Origin: Streptomyces sp. TLI_235 | Lineage (GTDB): Bacteria > Actinomycetota > Actinomycetes > Streptomycetales > Streptomycetaceae | Assembly: GCA_002300355.1 (NCBI GenBank) | Contig: NSGV01000002.1 | Span: 496,001-560,000, forward strand | DNA length: 64,000 bases | Direction of reading: 5' to 3' | Shown: positions 23,757-33,010 of the stretch, piece after piece | Layout: each line of letters begins with the position of its first letter | Position numbering within the stretch: the stretch's first letter is position 1 | Position numbers and translations under genes: made by a program | Notes under the pieces: generated by a model | The model's database searches: none | Seen by the model: only the letters and a program-made list of their open reading frames with translations | Told to the model about the DNA's origin: nothing

Positions 23757-26700
23757 ATGGTCCACGACCCCGCCGAAGCCCCGCCCGACGCCCGCACGGA
23801 CGACGCCCGCGCGGCCGGCGTCCGCTCGCTGCTCGCCAGGCGGTTGCGCGGGTCGACCGGCGGTCCGGCGGCCGACGACCGGATCACGCCGAGGCCCGAC
23901 CGGGACGCGCCGGCACCGCTCTCCGCCGCGCAGCGCCGACTGTGGTTCGTCGAGCAGCTGTACCCGGGCACCGCCGCCTACAACGTGTCGACCGCGTTCC
24001 GGCTCCGCGGGCCGTTGGACACCGCTGTGCTCCGCCGCTCGCTCGACGTGCTGCTCGACCGGCACGAGTCGCTGCGTACCGCGTTCCGCACCACCGCCGA
24101 CGGAGCGCCCGTGCAGGACCCGCAGCCCGCCGCCGGGCTCGCCCTGCCCGTCGCCGAACTCGCCCCGGGCCGTTCCGAGGAGGAGACCCTGGCCTCGGCG
24201 CGCAGCCTGCTCACCGACGACTGCGCCGTCCCCTTCGACCTCGGCAGCGGGCCGCTGCTGCGGGCCGGCCTGCTGCGACTGGCGGACGAGGACCACATCC
24301 TCGCGCTCACCGTTCACCACCTGGTCGCGGACCACTGGACGCTCGGCGTGCTCTGCGACGAGCTGTCCGCGATCTACCCGGCGCTGCTCCGCGGCGAGCC
24401 CGTCCCACTGCCCGAACCGCCCCTCCAGTACGCCGACTTCGCCGTCTGGGAGCAGCGACACGGCGACCCGGCGGACCGCGCCTCGCTGGACTGGTGGACC
24501 ACGGAGCTGGCCGGGCTGGCCCCGCTGGAACTGCCCGCCGACCGGCCGCGCCCCGCCGTCCGGTCCTTCACCGGCGCCCGGGTCCCGGCCGTGCTGCCCG
24601 CCGCCGCCACGGCCGCACTGCGCGAGACGGCCAAGGGAGCCGGGGCGACGCTCTTCATGGCCGTACTGGCCGGCCTGCAGACCGTGCTGGCACATTGGAC
24701 GGGCAGCGCCGACATCGCCGTCGGCGGTGCGATGGCCGGCCGCGACCGGCCCGAACTGGAGCGCCTCGCGGGCTTCTTCGTCGACCTGCTGCCGCTGCGC
24801 GCCGACCTCTCCGACGACCCGTCCTTCCGCGAACTCCTCAACCGGACACGGGAGTCGGTGCTCGCCGCCGCCGACCACCGGGACGTGCCGTTCGACCGGC
24901 TGGTGGAGGCGGTCGCCCCGGCCCGCGACCTCAGCCGCCCGCCACTGGTGTCCGTCGCGCTCTCCTACCTGTCCACCCCGCCGCCCCGGCTGCGGCTCGG
25001 GCCCGCCGAGGCGGGCGAGTTCCCCTTCGACCCGGGCGCGGCCCGCTTCGACCTCGACCTGTTCGCCCGGGAACTCCCCGACGGCACCCTCGGCCTCGAA
25101 CTCGACCACCGGGTGGACCTGTTCGACCGGGTGACCGCCGAGCGCCTGCTCGACCGGCTCACCGCGCTGCTCGCCGCGGCCGCCGCCGACCCCGACAGCC
25201 CGCTCGGCGCCCTGGCGGCCCCCGGCCCCGCTGAGACCGCCGAACTGGCCGGACTCGGTAGCAACCCCGTCCCGCACCCCACCGCGCCGCTGGTGCACGA
25301 GCTGGTCGCCCGGCACGCCACCGACCACCCCGATCGGCCCGCCGTGGTGCACGGCCCCCGGATCGTCGCCTACCGCGAACTCGACTCCCACGCCGAGCGG
25401 CTGGCCGCCCGGCTGATCCGGCACGGGGCCGGCCCCGGCACCCTGGTCGGGGTCTGTCTGGAGCGCTCGCCCGAACTGGTCGGCGCCCTGCTCGCCGTCC
25501 TCAAGGCGGGCGGCGCCTATCTGCCGCTGGACCCGGAGTACCCGGCCGACCGGCTCGCCCACATGCTCGCCGACAGCGGCACCCCACTGGTCCTCACCGA
25601 CGCCCGCTGCGCCGACCGGCTGCCGCCGTCCGGCGCCGTCCTGCTGCTCGTCGACGGCGCGGAGGACACGGCGGCAGGGCCCGGCGACGCCCCCGGGCCC
25701 GCCACCGCCGACGACCTCGCCTACGCGATCTACACCTCCGGCTCCACCGGCAGGCCGAAGGGCGTCCTGGTCGAGCACCGCGCCCTGCTCAACCTCTGCC
25801 ACTGGCACAACCGGCGCCACCGGATCACCCCGGACGACCGCGGAACCATGCTCGCCGCGCAGGGATTCGACGCCGCCGTCTGGGAGTTGTGGCCCTACCT
25901 GGCGGCCGGTGCCTCGGTGGCCGTGGTCGACGCGGCCGTCCGCACCGACCCGGCCGGGCTCACCGCCTGGCTCGCCGGGTCCGGCGCCACCGTCTCCTTC
26001 CTGCCGACGCCGCTCGCCGAGGCGGTGCTCGCCGAGGAGGGCTGCGCGAAGCTGCCGCTGCGCTCTCTGCTGACCGGCGGTGAACTCCTGCGCCGCCGGC
26101 CGGGGCCCGGCCTGCCGTTCTCCGTGGTCAACCACTACGGGCCGACGGAGTGCGCGGTGGTCGCCACCGAGGGCGAGGTCGCCCCGGAGGGCACCGGCGA
26201 GGGCCCGGCGGACATCGGCCGCCCGATCGACAACGTGGTGGTCCGGGTGCTGGCCGCAGACGGCAGGCCGGTGCCGCGCGGCGCCGTCGGTGAGCTGTAC
26301 CTGGGCGGCGCGGGCCTCGCCCGCGGTTACCTGGGTGCCGAGGAACTCACCCGGCAGCGCTTCGTGCCCGACCCGCAGGGCCCGCCCGGCGCCCGGCTGT
26401 ACCGCACCGGCGACCTGGTGCGCTGGCGCAACGACGGCCGCCTGGATTTCCTCGGCCGCGCCGACCGGCAGGTCAAGGTGCGCGGCCACCGGATCGAACC
26501 CGGCGAGATCGAGGCCCGTCTGGTCGAACACCCGGGCGTCGCCGAGGCCGTGGTCGTGCTGCACGCCCCGGCGAACGGCGATCCCGCGCTGGTCGCCTTC
26601 CTCACGGTGCCGGGCCGCGGCGCCGCCGCACCCGAGGGCCTGCGCGACTGGCTCGCCGAGCGGCTGCCCGAACCCATGCTGCCGGCCGGCTTCGTGGTCC

Positions 26701-27158
26701 TGGAGGCGCTGCCGCTCACCCCGGCGGGCAAGATCGACCGGGCGGCGCTGCCCGATCCGGGCGTGCTGCGGCCGCCGTTCCGGGCCCCGCAGCCCGGTAC
26801 CGAGACCCGGCTCGCCGCGCTCTGGGCGGAGGTGTTCGCGCTGGCCGAGGTCGGCGCCGACGACGACTTCTTCGCCCTCGGCGGGCACTCGCTGCTGGCG
26901 ACCCGGCTGCTCGGCCGGGTCCGCCGCGAGTTCGCCGTCGAGGTGCCGCTGCACGCGCTGTTCCGCTTCCCGACCGTCGCCCGGCTGGCCGCCGGCGCCG
27001 TCGACCCCGCACTGGCCGCCGCGCAGGAGGAGACCGACCGCCGCCTGCGGGACCGGATGGCCGCCCTGTCCGAGGAGCAGATCCGGGCGCTGATCGCCCG
27101 CGCCGCCGCGCCCACCGCCACCACCGCCACCACCGCCACCACCGAGGAGGTCCGATGA
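23757..27158 (+). CDS. NRPS module C-A-PCP, leucine-like A-domain code
   Basis: ATG 23757 has GAAGAGG nine bases upstream and gives 1133 aa; the upstream open frame belongs to the thioesterase shadow. The C domain (about 60-480) has HHLVADHW, where the usual DG is DH but the catalytic His pair and Asp remain. The A domain (about 500-980) has YTSGSTGRPKG and NHYGPTE. The PCP has ALGGHSL. Pocket residues read by eye are D-A-W-F-L-G-H-V-V, close to the published leucine code DAWFLGNVVK. The C-terminus has a helix (LSEEQIRALIAR) and then an Ala-Thr-Thr triplet repeat. Its stop overlaps the methyltransferase start. Confidence 0.9.
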   Translation: MVHDPAEAPPDARTDDARAAGVRSLLARRLRGSTGGPAADDRITPRPDRDAPAPLSAAQRRLWFVEQLYPGTAAYNVSTAFRLRGPLDTAVLRRSLDVLLDRHESLRTAFRTTADGAPVQDPQPAAGLALPVAELAPGRSEEETLASARSLLTDDCAVPFDLGSGPLLRAGLLRLADEDHILALTVHHLVADHWTLGVLCDELSAIYPALLRGEPVPLPEPPLQYADFAVWEQRHGDPADRASLDWWTTELAGLAPLELPADRPRPAVRSFTGARVPAVLPAAATAALRETAKGAGATLFMAVLAGLQTVLAHWTGSADIAVGGAMAGRDRPELERLAGFFVDLLPLRADLSDDPSFRELLNRTRESVLAAADHRDVPFDRLVEAVAPARDLSRPPLVSVALSYLSTPPPRLRLGPAEAGEFPFDPGAARFDLDLFARELPDGTLGLELDHRVDLFDRVTAERLLDRLTALLAAAAADPDSPLGALAAPGPAETAELAGLGSNPVPHPTAPLVHELVARHATDHPDRPAVVHGPRIVAYRELDSHAERLAARLIRHGAGPGTLVGVCLERSPELVGALLAVLKAGGAYLPLDPEYPADRLAHMLADSGTPLVLTDARCADRLPPSGAVLLLVDGAEDTAAGPGDAPGPATADDLAYAIYTSGSTGRPKGVLVEHRALLNLCHWHNRRHRITPDDRGTMLAAQGFDAAVWELWPYLAAGASVAVVDAAVRTDPAGLTAWLAGSGATVSFLPTPLAEAVLAEEGCAKLPLRSLLTGGELLRRRPGPGLPFSVVNHYGPTECAVVATEGEVAPEGTGEGPADIGRPIDNVVVRVLAADGRPVPRGAVGELYLGGAGLARGYLGAEELTRQRFVPDPQGPPGARLYRTGDLVRWRNDGRLDFLGRADRQVKVRGHRIEPGEIEARLVEHPGVAEAVVVLHAPANGDPALVAFLTVPGRGAAAPEGLRDWLAERLPEPMLPAGFVVLEALPLTPAGKIDRAALPDPGVLRPPFRAPQPGTETRLAALWAEVFALAEVGADDDFFALGGHSLLATRLLGRVRREFAVEVPLHALFRFPTVARLAAGAVDPALAAAQEETDRRLRDRMAALSEEQIRALIARAAAPTATTATTATTEEVR
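27118..27144 (+). repeat. Three tandem 9-bp units coding Ala-Thr-Thr
   Basis: GCCACCACC is repeated three times without error near the 3' end of the NRPS gene, giving a flexible Ala-Thr-Thr tail after the putative docking helix. It is a slippage-prone in-frame repeat. Confidence 0.8.
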
Positions 27159-27952
27159 CCACCGGGACCACGCCCCAGCCCGCCGACGACTACTTCTTCG
27201 AGGCCGACCTGTACGACACCCTGTGGGCCGGACTGAACAAGCTCGACCTGCCGTTCTACCTCTCCACCGTCAAGGAGTTCGGCGGCCCGGTGCTGGAGCT
27301 CGCGGCCGGTACCGGCCGGGTGCTGCTGCCCGCCGTCAGGATCGCCGGCAGCGGCGTCGGCGTCGACCTGTCCACCTCCATGCTGGAGCAGGGCCGGAGC
27401 AACGCCGCCGCCGAGGGCCTGGACGAGTCCGCCGTCCGCTTCGTCGAGGGCGACCTGCGGACGGTCCGCCTCGACGAGCGCTTCCCGCTGATCCTGGCCG
27501 CCGGGCAGCCGCTGTTCCACTGCGCGAACGACGAGGACTGGGCCGAGGCCCTCGCCACCGTCCGCGAACACCTCACCCCCGGCGGCCGGTTCGTCTCCGG
27601 CATCCCGTACTTCCGGTTCGACGAGATGGCCAAGTACAGCGAGCGCCTCTACCTCGCCGGGGAGATCCGGCACCCGGGCACCGGGCAGCGGATCGCCCTG
27701 TGGGACTACAACACCTACGACCTGCAGGAGCAGTCCATCACCCGCCGCCGGGTCAGCGAACTCCTCGACGAGGACGGCCTGGTGACCGAGCGGCGGCACA
27801 CCTTCCGGAAGAACTACTACCGGTACCCGAACGAGGTCCGGCGCACCCTGCAGCAGGCGGGCTTCACGATCGAGCGCGAGTACGGCGGCTATGACGAGTC
27901 ACCGTACGGCCCGAACTCCGAGCACTACGTCTGGGTCGCCACGGCCCGCTGA
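27155..27952 (+). CDS. Class I SAM-dependent methyltransferase
   Basis: ATG 27155 overlaps the NRPS stop (ATGA). The 265-aa protein has the SAM-binding motif I VLELAAGTGRVLLP (about 46-59), the acidic GVDLSTSMLEQ and motif FVEGDLRTV. The C-terminal part is rich in Tyr and Phe (FRKNYYRYPNEV), probably the substrate cap. It could N- or O-methylate the peptide or one of its amino acids. Being placed between two NRPS genes makes a tailoring role likely; the target atom cannot be read from sequence. Confidence 0.85.
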   Translation: MTTGTTPQPADDYFFEADLYDTLWAGLNKLDLPFYLSTVKEFGGPVLELAAGTGRVLLPAVRIAGSGVGVDLSTSMLEQGRSNAAAEGLDESAVRFVEGDLRTVRLDERFPLILAAGQPLFHCANDEDWAEALATVREHLTPGGRFVSGIPYFRFDEMAKYSERLYLAGEIRHPGTGQRIALWDYNTYDLQEQSITRRRVSELLDEDGLVTERRHTFRKNYYRYPNEVRRTLQQAGFTIEREYGGYDESPYGPNSEHYVWVATAR

Positions 27953-27992
27953 CCAGCGCGAACACCAGGCCCGCCCCGAGGAGGAGACGGCG

Positions 27993-30900
27993 ATGGACGG
28001 CATCGAGGAACTGCTCGCGGGCCTGGACCCGCGGCAGCGCCAGGCCCTGCTCGACCAGTTGGAGGCCGCGGACGCCCCGCCCGGGCCGGAACCGGACGGC
28101 GCACCGTCCCCGCTCTCCCCCGGCCAGCGGCGGCTCTGGTTCCTGCACCGGCTGGAGCCGGACAACCCGGCCTACCACATCTGCCACCAGGTGGACTGGC
28201 CGGGCGCACTGGACACCGGCGCGCTGGCGTCCGCGCTCGGCGACCTCGTGGAACGGCACGAGGCGCTGCGCACCCGCTACACCGCCGACGGCGACGGCCC
28301 CGGCCAGCTCGTCGACCCGCCCGCCGCCGTCCCGGTGCGCACCGTCGACCTGACCGCCCTGCCGGCCGCCGAGGCCGAGCGCGAACTCGACCGCACCGTG
28401 CGGGCCGAGGCCGACGCGCCGTTCGACCTGGAGCACGGCCCGGTTCTGCGGGCCACCGCCGTGCTGCTGCCCGACGGCGGCGCCCGGGTGGTGATCGCCC
28501 AGCACCACATCAACAGCGACGGCTGGTCGGTCGACGTGCTGCTGGGCGAGCTGTGGCAGGCGTACCGGGCACGCGCGGCGGGCCGCGCACCGGAGTTCAG
28601 CGCTCCGCCCGGCCGGTACCGGGAGTTCGCGGCCTGGCAGCAGAGGCGGGAGGAGTCCGGCGCGGTCGCCGCCGACCTCGACTGGTGGCAGGCCGAACTC
28701 GGGGGCGGCGTCGAGCCGCTGGAGCTGCCCGTGGACCGGCCGCGCGCGGCCGGCCGGGGCCGCGGCGCCGTACTGCGCCGCACCCTGCCCGGCGAACTGG
28801 TCACCGCGCTGGAGGCGCTCGGCCGTTCGACCGGCAGCACGCTCTTCATGACCACGCTGGCCGGCTTCCAGGCGCTGCTGCACCGCTGGACGGGCAGCCC
28901 CCGGGTGCCGGTCGGCGTGCCGGTGAGCGGCCGCAGCCGGCCGGAGTTCGAGGCCACCACCGGGTTCTTCCTCAACACCCTGCTGCTGCAGGCCGACTTC
29001 TCGGCGGACCGCCCCTTCACCGAGCTGCTCGGCGAGGTCCGGGCGCGGGTACTCGGCGCCTTCGAGCACCAGGAGGCGCCGTTCGAGCGGCTGGTGGAGG
29101 AGTTCGCCCCCGACCGCGGCGGTCGCAGCCCGCTCACCCCGGTGCTGTTCGCCTTCAACGCGCACCCGGCCGGCGGCGAACCGGGCCCGCTGCGGGCCCG
29201 CACCGCCGAGGTCGACACCTCCGGCGCCCGCGCCGAGCTGTCCGTCGTCCTGGAGGCCGGCGCGGCGGGCGGCGGGCTGCGGATCGCCTACGAGTACGAC
29301 CGCGATCTGTTCGAGGAGGCCACGGTCGAACGGCTGCACGGCCATCTGTGCCGGCTGCTCGCCGGGGCCGCCGCCGACCCGGCGCTGCCGGTCTCCCGGC
29401 TGCCGCTGCTCACCGAGGCGGAGGAGCGCCGGCTCGGCGCCTGGAACGCCACCGGCATGCCCCTGCCCGCCGACACCACCGTGGCCGACCTGGTGGCCGA
29501 GCAGGCCGCCCGGACCCCGGAGGCCGTCGCCCTGGTCGCCGCGGGCGAGCAGGTCGGCTACCGCGAACTCGACGCTCGGGCCAACCGTTTGGCGCACCGG
29601 CTGATCGGGCTCGGTGTCCGACCGGGCGACCGGGTCGGCGTCCTGCTGGATCGATCGCCCGCCCTGGTGGTCGCCCTGCTCGCGGTGCTGCGCGCGGGCG
29701 GCGCCTACGTGCCGCTCGACCCCTCGTACCCGGCGGACCGGCTGGGCTACGTCCTCGCCGACGCCGAGGTGCCCGTGCTGATCGGCACCGCCGAACTCGC
29801 CGCCCGGCTGGAGGGCCCGGTGCCCGTCCTGGTCGAGCCGGGTGAGGACGGCGAGTTCGCCGACACCGCGCCGCGGATCCGGCGCGCGCCCGCCGATCCG
29901 GCGTACGTGCTGTACACCTCCGGCTCCACCGGGCGGCCCAAGGGCGTCGTCAACACCCATGCGGGGCTGCTGAACCACACGCTCTGGCTGCGCGACGCCT
30001 TCGCGATCGACGGCCGGGACCGGGTGCTGCAGAAGACCCCGATCGGCTTCGACGTCTCGCTGTGGGAACTGCTGGTGCCGCTCACCGCGGGCGCCGCCCT
30101 GGTGCTCGCCGCCCCGGACGGCCACCGCGACCCGCGCTACCTGGCGCAGGTGGTCGCCGAGGAGCGGATCACCGTGGTGCACTTCGTGCCCTCGATGCTC
30201 CAGGTCTTCCTGGACGGCGCCGACCCGGAGGCGCTGCGCGGGGTGCGGCAGATCCTGTGCAGCGGCGAGACGCTGCCCGGCGAACTGGTGCGCCGCTGCC
30301 GGGCCGCCGGGATCACCGCCCCGATCGACAACCTGTACGGGCCGACCGAGGCCGCCGTGCACGTGACCCGCTGGACCTGCACCCCGGAGGACTCCGCCGG
30401 CGTGCCGATCGGCCACCCGGTCGCCAACACCGCGCTGCACGTGCTGGACGCCTACGGCTCGCCCGTCCCGGTCGGCCGGCCCGGCGAGCTGTTCCTCGGC
30501 GGAGTGCAGGTGGCCGCCGGGTACTGGGGCCGCCCGGACCTCACCGAGGAACGGTTCCTGCCCGACCCGTTCTCCGCGGACCCGGCGGCCCGGCTCTACC
30601 GCACCGGTGACCTCGTCCGGCGCCGCCCGGACGGCGCCCTGGAGCACCTCGGCCGGCTGGACCACCAGGTGAAGCTGCGCGGTCTGCGGATCGAACTCGG
30701 CGAGATCGAGGCCGTGCTGACGAGCCACCCGGCGGTCGCCGAGGCGGTGGTGCTGCTCCGCGAGGACACCCCGGGCGAGCCCCGGCTGGTCGGCTACTGG
30801 GTGCCCGCCGCGGACGGTCCGGGCGAGCCGGCGGAGGCCGAGGTCCGCGCCCACCTGGCCCGGCTGCTGCCTGGTTACATGGTGCCCTCCGCCCTGGCGG

Positions 30901-31295
30901 CCGTAGGCGCCATGCCGTTGTCGGCCAACGGCAAGACCGACCGCAAGGCGCTCGCCGCGGCCCCCGCCCCGGCCGCGCGCACGGCGGGCTACGAGGCCCC
31001 GCGGGACGAGGTGGAGGAGACCCTGGCCGCCCTCTACGGCGAACTGCTCGGCCGCGAACGGGTCGGCATCCGGGACGACTTCTTCGACCTCGGCGGGCAC
31101 TCGCTGCTGGCCACCCGGCTGGCCGCCCGGATCCGCCGCGACTTCGGCGTCGACCTGCCGCTGCGGGACCTGTTCGACGCGCCCACCGTGGAGGCGCTGG
31201 CCGTACGGGTGGTCGAGGCCGTCCTCGGCGGCCTGGACGAGGACCAGTTGGAGGCCGTGCTGTCGGCCGACCCCGAGCGGGCGCCGGGCGCCTGA
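27993..31295 (+). CDS. NRPS module C-A-PCP, serine-like A-domain code
   Basis: ATG 27993 follows GAGGAGA and gives 1100 aa. The N-terminal helix (GLDPRQRQALLDQLEAA) resembles a docking or linker element. The C domain (about 40-460) has HHINSDGWS; the A domain (about 480-970) has YTSGSTGRPKG and NLYGPTE; the PCP has DLGGHSL. Pocket residues read by eye are D-V-W-H-L-S-L-V-H, very close to known serine codes (DVWHLSLIDK, DVWHFSLVDK). The C-terminal tail is VLGGLDEDQLEAVLSA. A serine could be incorporated as such or become a dehydroalanine or oxazoline precursor. No TE, E or MT domain is embedded. Confidence 0.9.
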   Translation: MDGIEELLAGLDPRQRQALLDQLEAADAPPGPEPDGAPSPLSPGQRRLWFLHRLEPDNPAYHICHQVDWPGALDTGALASALGDLVERHEALRTRYTADGDGPGQLVDPPAAVPVRTVDLTALPAAEAERELDRTVRAEADAPFDLEHGPVLRATAVLLPDGGARVVIAQHHINSDGWSVDVLLGELWQAYRARAAGRAPEFSAPPGRYREFAAWQQRREESGAVAADLDWWQAELGGGVEPLELPVDRPRAAGRGRGAVLRRTLPGELVTALEALGRSTGSTLFMTTLAGFQALLHRWTGSPRVPVGVPVSGRSRPEFEATTGFFLNTLLLQADFSADRPFTELLGEVRARVLGAFEHQEAPFERLVEEFAPDRGGRSPLTPVLFAFNAHPAGGEPGPLRARTAEVDTSGARAELSVVLEAGAAGGGLRIAYEYDRDLFEEATVERLHGHLCRLLAGAAADPALPVSRLPLLTEAEERRLGAWNATGMPLPADTTVADLVAEQAARTPEAVALVAAGEQVGYRELDARANRLAHRLIGLGVRPGDRVGVLLDRSPALVVALLAVLRAGGAYVPLDPSYPADRLGYVLADAEVPVLIGTAELAARLEGPVPVLVEPGEDGEFADTAPRIRRAPADPAYVLYTSGSTGRPKGVVNTHAGLLNHTLWLRDAFAIDGRDRVLQKTPIGFDVSLWELLVPLTAGAALVLAAPDGHRDPRYLAQVVAEERITVVHFVPSMLQVFLDGADPEALRGVRQILCSGETLPGELVRRCRAAGITAPIDNLYGPTEAAVHVTRWTCTPEDSAGVPIGHPVANTALHVLDAYGSPVPVGRPGELFLGGVQVAAGYWGRPDLTEERFLPDPFSADPAARLYRTGDLVRRRPDGALEHLGRLDHQVKLRGLRIELGEIEAVLTSHPAVAEAVVLLREDTPGEPRLVGYWVPAADGPGEPAEAEVRAHLARLLPGYMVPSALAAVGAMPLSANGKTDRKALAAAPAPAARTAGYEAPRDEVEETLAALYGELLGRERVGIRDDFFDLGGHSLLATRLAARIRRDFGVDLPLRDLFDAPTVEALAVRVVEAVLGGLDEDQLEAVLSADPERAPGA

Positions 31296-31338
31296 CCGCC
31301 ACCGGACACCACCGACGAGACCGAGACGAGGGCAGGAC

Positions 31339-32637
31339 ATGGGCAGGCGGCCGCGGATCCCAGAGGTGCTGCACAACCGCAACTACGCGCTGTACTGGAC
31401 CGGGCAGAGCCTCTCCATCCTCGGCGACGCCATCGTGCCGGTCGCCCTGGCCTTCGCGGTGCTGGACCTCGGCCACGGCGCCGGTGCGCTCGGCCTGGTC
31501 CTCGCCGCGGGCATCGTGCCCGGGGTCCTGCTCGTCCTGGTCGGCGGCGTCGTCGCCGACCGGATCGAGCGGCGCCGGCTGATGGTCGTCTGCGACCTGG
31601 TCCGGTTCGGCTCGCAGGCCGCCCAGGGCGTCATGCTCTGGACGGGCCACGCCACCCTGCTCTCCCTCGTCCTGCTGCAACTCGTCTGGGGCACCGCGGC
31701 GGCGTTCTTCCGCCCGGCCTCGACCGGTCTGGTCGCCGAGTGGGTCGAACCCGACCGGCTGCACCAGGCCAACGGACTGGTCGGGTTGAGCGACAACCTC
31801 GCGTACACGATCGGCCCGGCCGCCGCGGGCGTGCTGATCGCGGTGTTCAGCCCCGGCTCGGCGCTGCTCGCCGACGCGCTGACCTTCGGCGCCAGCGCAC
31901 TCGCCCTCTCGCTCGCCCGTCCCCTGGCGCGCGGCACGGCCGGCCCGGCGGAGGCCGCGCCGCCGATGCTGCGCGGACTCGCCGAGGGCTGGCAGGAGTT
32001 CCGCTCCCGTACCTGGCTCTGGTCGATGGTGTTGTGGGCCGCGACCTTCCACCTGCTGGCGCTGCCCTCGGTGCTGGTGCTCGGGCCGGCCGTCGCCAAG
32101 GCCGATCTCGGCGGAGCCTCCGCCTGGGCCGCCGTCGCCGCCTGCTCGGGCCTCGGAGCGGTGGTCGGCGGTGTGATCGCGCTCCGGTACCGGCCGCGCT
32201 TCCTGCTGCGCGCCACCTTCGTACCGCTCGGCCTGTACGGGCTGCAGCTGGTGGCGCTCGCCGTCCCCGCGTCGACGGCCGTGGTCGCCGGTGCGGCGCT
32301 GGTCGGCGGGGTCGGTGTGGCCATGTTCAACGTGTACTTCTACACCGCGATGCAGCAGCACATCCCGCTGCCGGTGATGTCCCGGGTGGCCTCCTACGAG
32401 TGGCTGGGCAGCATCGCCCTGCTGCCGGTGGGGCAGGCGCTGGTGGGTCCGGTCGCCGCGGCGACCTCGGTGCAGGGCGTGCTGCTGGTGGCCGGCGGCT
32501 GGATGCTGGTCTCTCCGGTGGTGCTGTACCTGATCCGCTCCGCACGGGAGCTGCGCGCCGTGGACGGCGCCCCCGGGGCCGAGACCGAGTCCGTCGCCGC
32601 GGTGCCGGTGGTGGCCGCCGCCGGCGAGTCGATGTGA
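31339..32637 (+). CDS. MFS exporter of the cluster
   Basis: ATG 31339 gives 432 aa with about 12 hydrophobic segments. The conserved loop between helices 2 and 3 is GGVVADRIERRRLM. This is the EntS-like family of MFS exporters often found at the end of NRPS operons, which pump the product through the membrane by proton antiport. It lies 43 bp after the last NRPS, and its stop codon is part of the convergent hairpin at 32635-32655. It is the most direct self-resistance or export candidate. Confidence 0.85.
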   Translation: MGRRPRIPEVLHNRNYALYWTGQSLSILGDAIVPVALAFAVLDLGHGAGALGLVLAAGIVPGVLLVLVGGVVADRIERRRLMVVCDLVRFGSQAAQGVMLWTGHATLLSLVLLQLVWGTAAAFFRPASTGLVAEWVEPDRLHQANGLVGLSDNLAYTIGPAAAGVLIAVFSPGSALLADALTFGASALALSLARPLARGTAGPAEAAPPMLRGLAEGWQEFRSRTWLWSMVLWAATFHLLALPSVLVLGPAVAKADLGGASAWAAVAACSGLGAVVGGVIALRYRPRFLLRATFVPLGLYGLQLVALAVPASTAVVAGAALVGGVGVAMFNVYFYTAMQQHIPLPVMSRVASYEWLGSIALLPVGQALVGPVAAATSVQGVLLVAGGWMLVSPVVLYLIRSARELRAVDGAPGAETESVAAVPVVAAAGESM

Positions 32638-32655
32638 CCGACCGTCAGTCGGTCA
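32635..32655. terminator. Compact bidirectional terminator containing both stop codons
   Basis: TGACCGAC (32635-32642) and GTCGGTCA (32648-32655) are perfectly complementary with a 5-base loop. The left arm begins with the stop of the exporter gene and the loop holds the stop of the convergent VOC gene. Confidence 0.6.
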
Positions 32656-33010
32656 GCGACCGCTTCGGCCCGAGGACGCAGAACTCGTTGCCCTCCGGGT
32701 CGGCGAGCACCGTCCAGCCCGCGTCGGCCGGCTGGCCGACGTCCACGAGACGGGCGCCGAGCGCCAGCAGCCGGGCCACCTCGGCCTCCCGGTCGTCCGG
32801 GACGAGGTCCAGGTGCAGCCGGTTCTTGCCCCGCCGGCGCTCCGGGACGGGCACGAACACCAGCCCCGGGTAGGCGTGTTCGTCGGCGCCGACGACGACC
32901 TCGTCGGCGCTCTCCAGCAGGATCCGCTGGCCGAGCGCGGCCGCCCAGAACCGGGCCAGGGCGGCCGGATCGAGGGCGTCCACGGCCACCTGGTACAGCC
33001 GGACGGTCAT
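32645..33010 (-). CDS. VOC-family (glyoxalase/bleomycin-resistance-like) protein, 121 aa
   Basis: ATG 33010 overlaps the regulator stop (ATGA). The protein shows the VOC repeat pattern with LDPAALARFWAAALG near the N-terminus, LHLDLVPDDREAEVARL in the middle and VLADPEGNEFCVLG at the C-terminus. VOC proteins are metal-dependent enzymes or drug-binding resistance proteins. Its operon link to the cluster regulator and its position beside the exporter suggest it may bind or detoxify the product. An ordinary housekeeping VOC protein is equally possible. Confidence 0.8.
   Translation of the reverse strand: MTVRLYQVAVDALDPAALARFWAAALGQRILLESADEVVVGADEHAYPGLVFVPVPERRRGKNRLHLDLVPDDREAEVARLLALGARLVDVGQPADAGWTVLADPEGNEFCVLGPKRSLTD

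Noticed and set aside
23535..26954. Minus-strand open frame of 1139 codons opposite the second NRPS gene
   Set aside because: Low-complexity shadow of the plus-strand C-A-PCP gene, which has all NRPS motifs.
27118..27144. CRISPR or minisatellite array
   Set aside because: It is only three 9-bp in-frame units encoding Ala-Thr-Thr at an NRPS tail, with no spacers.
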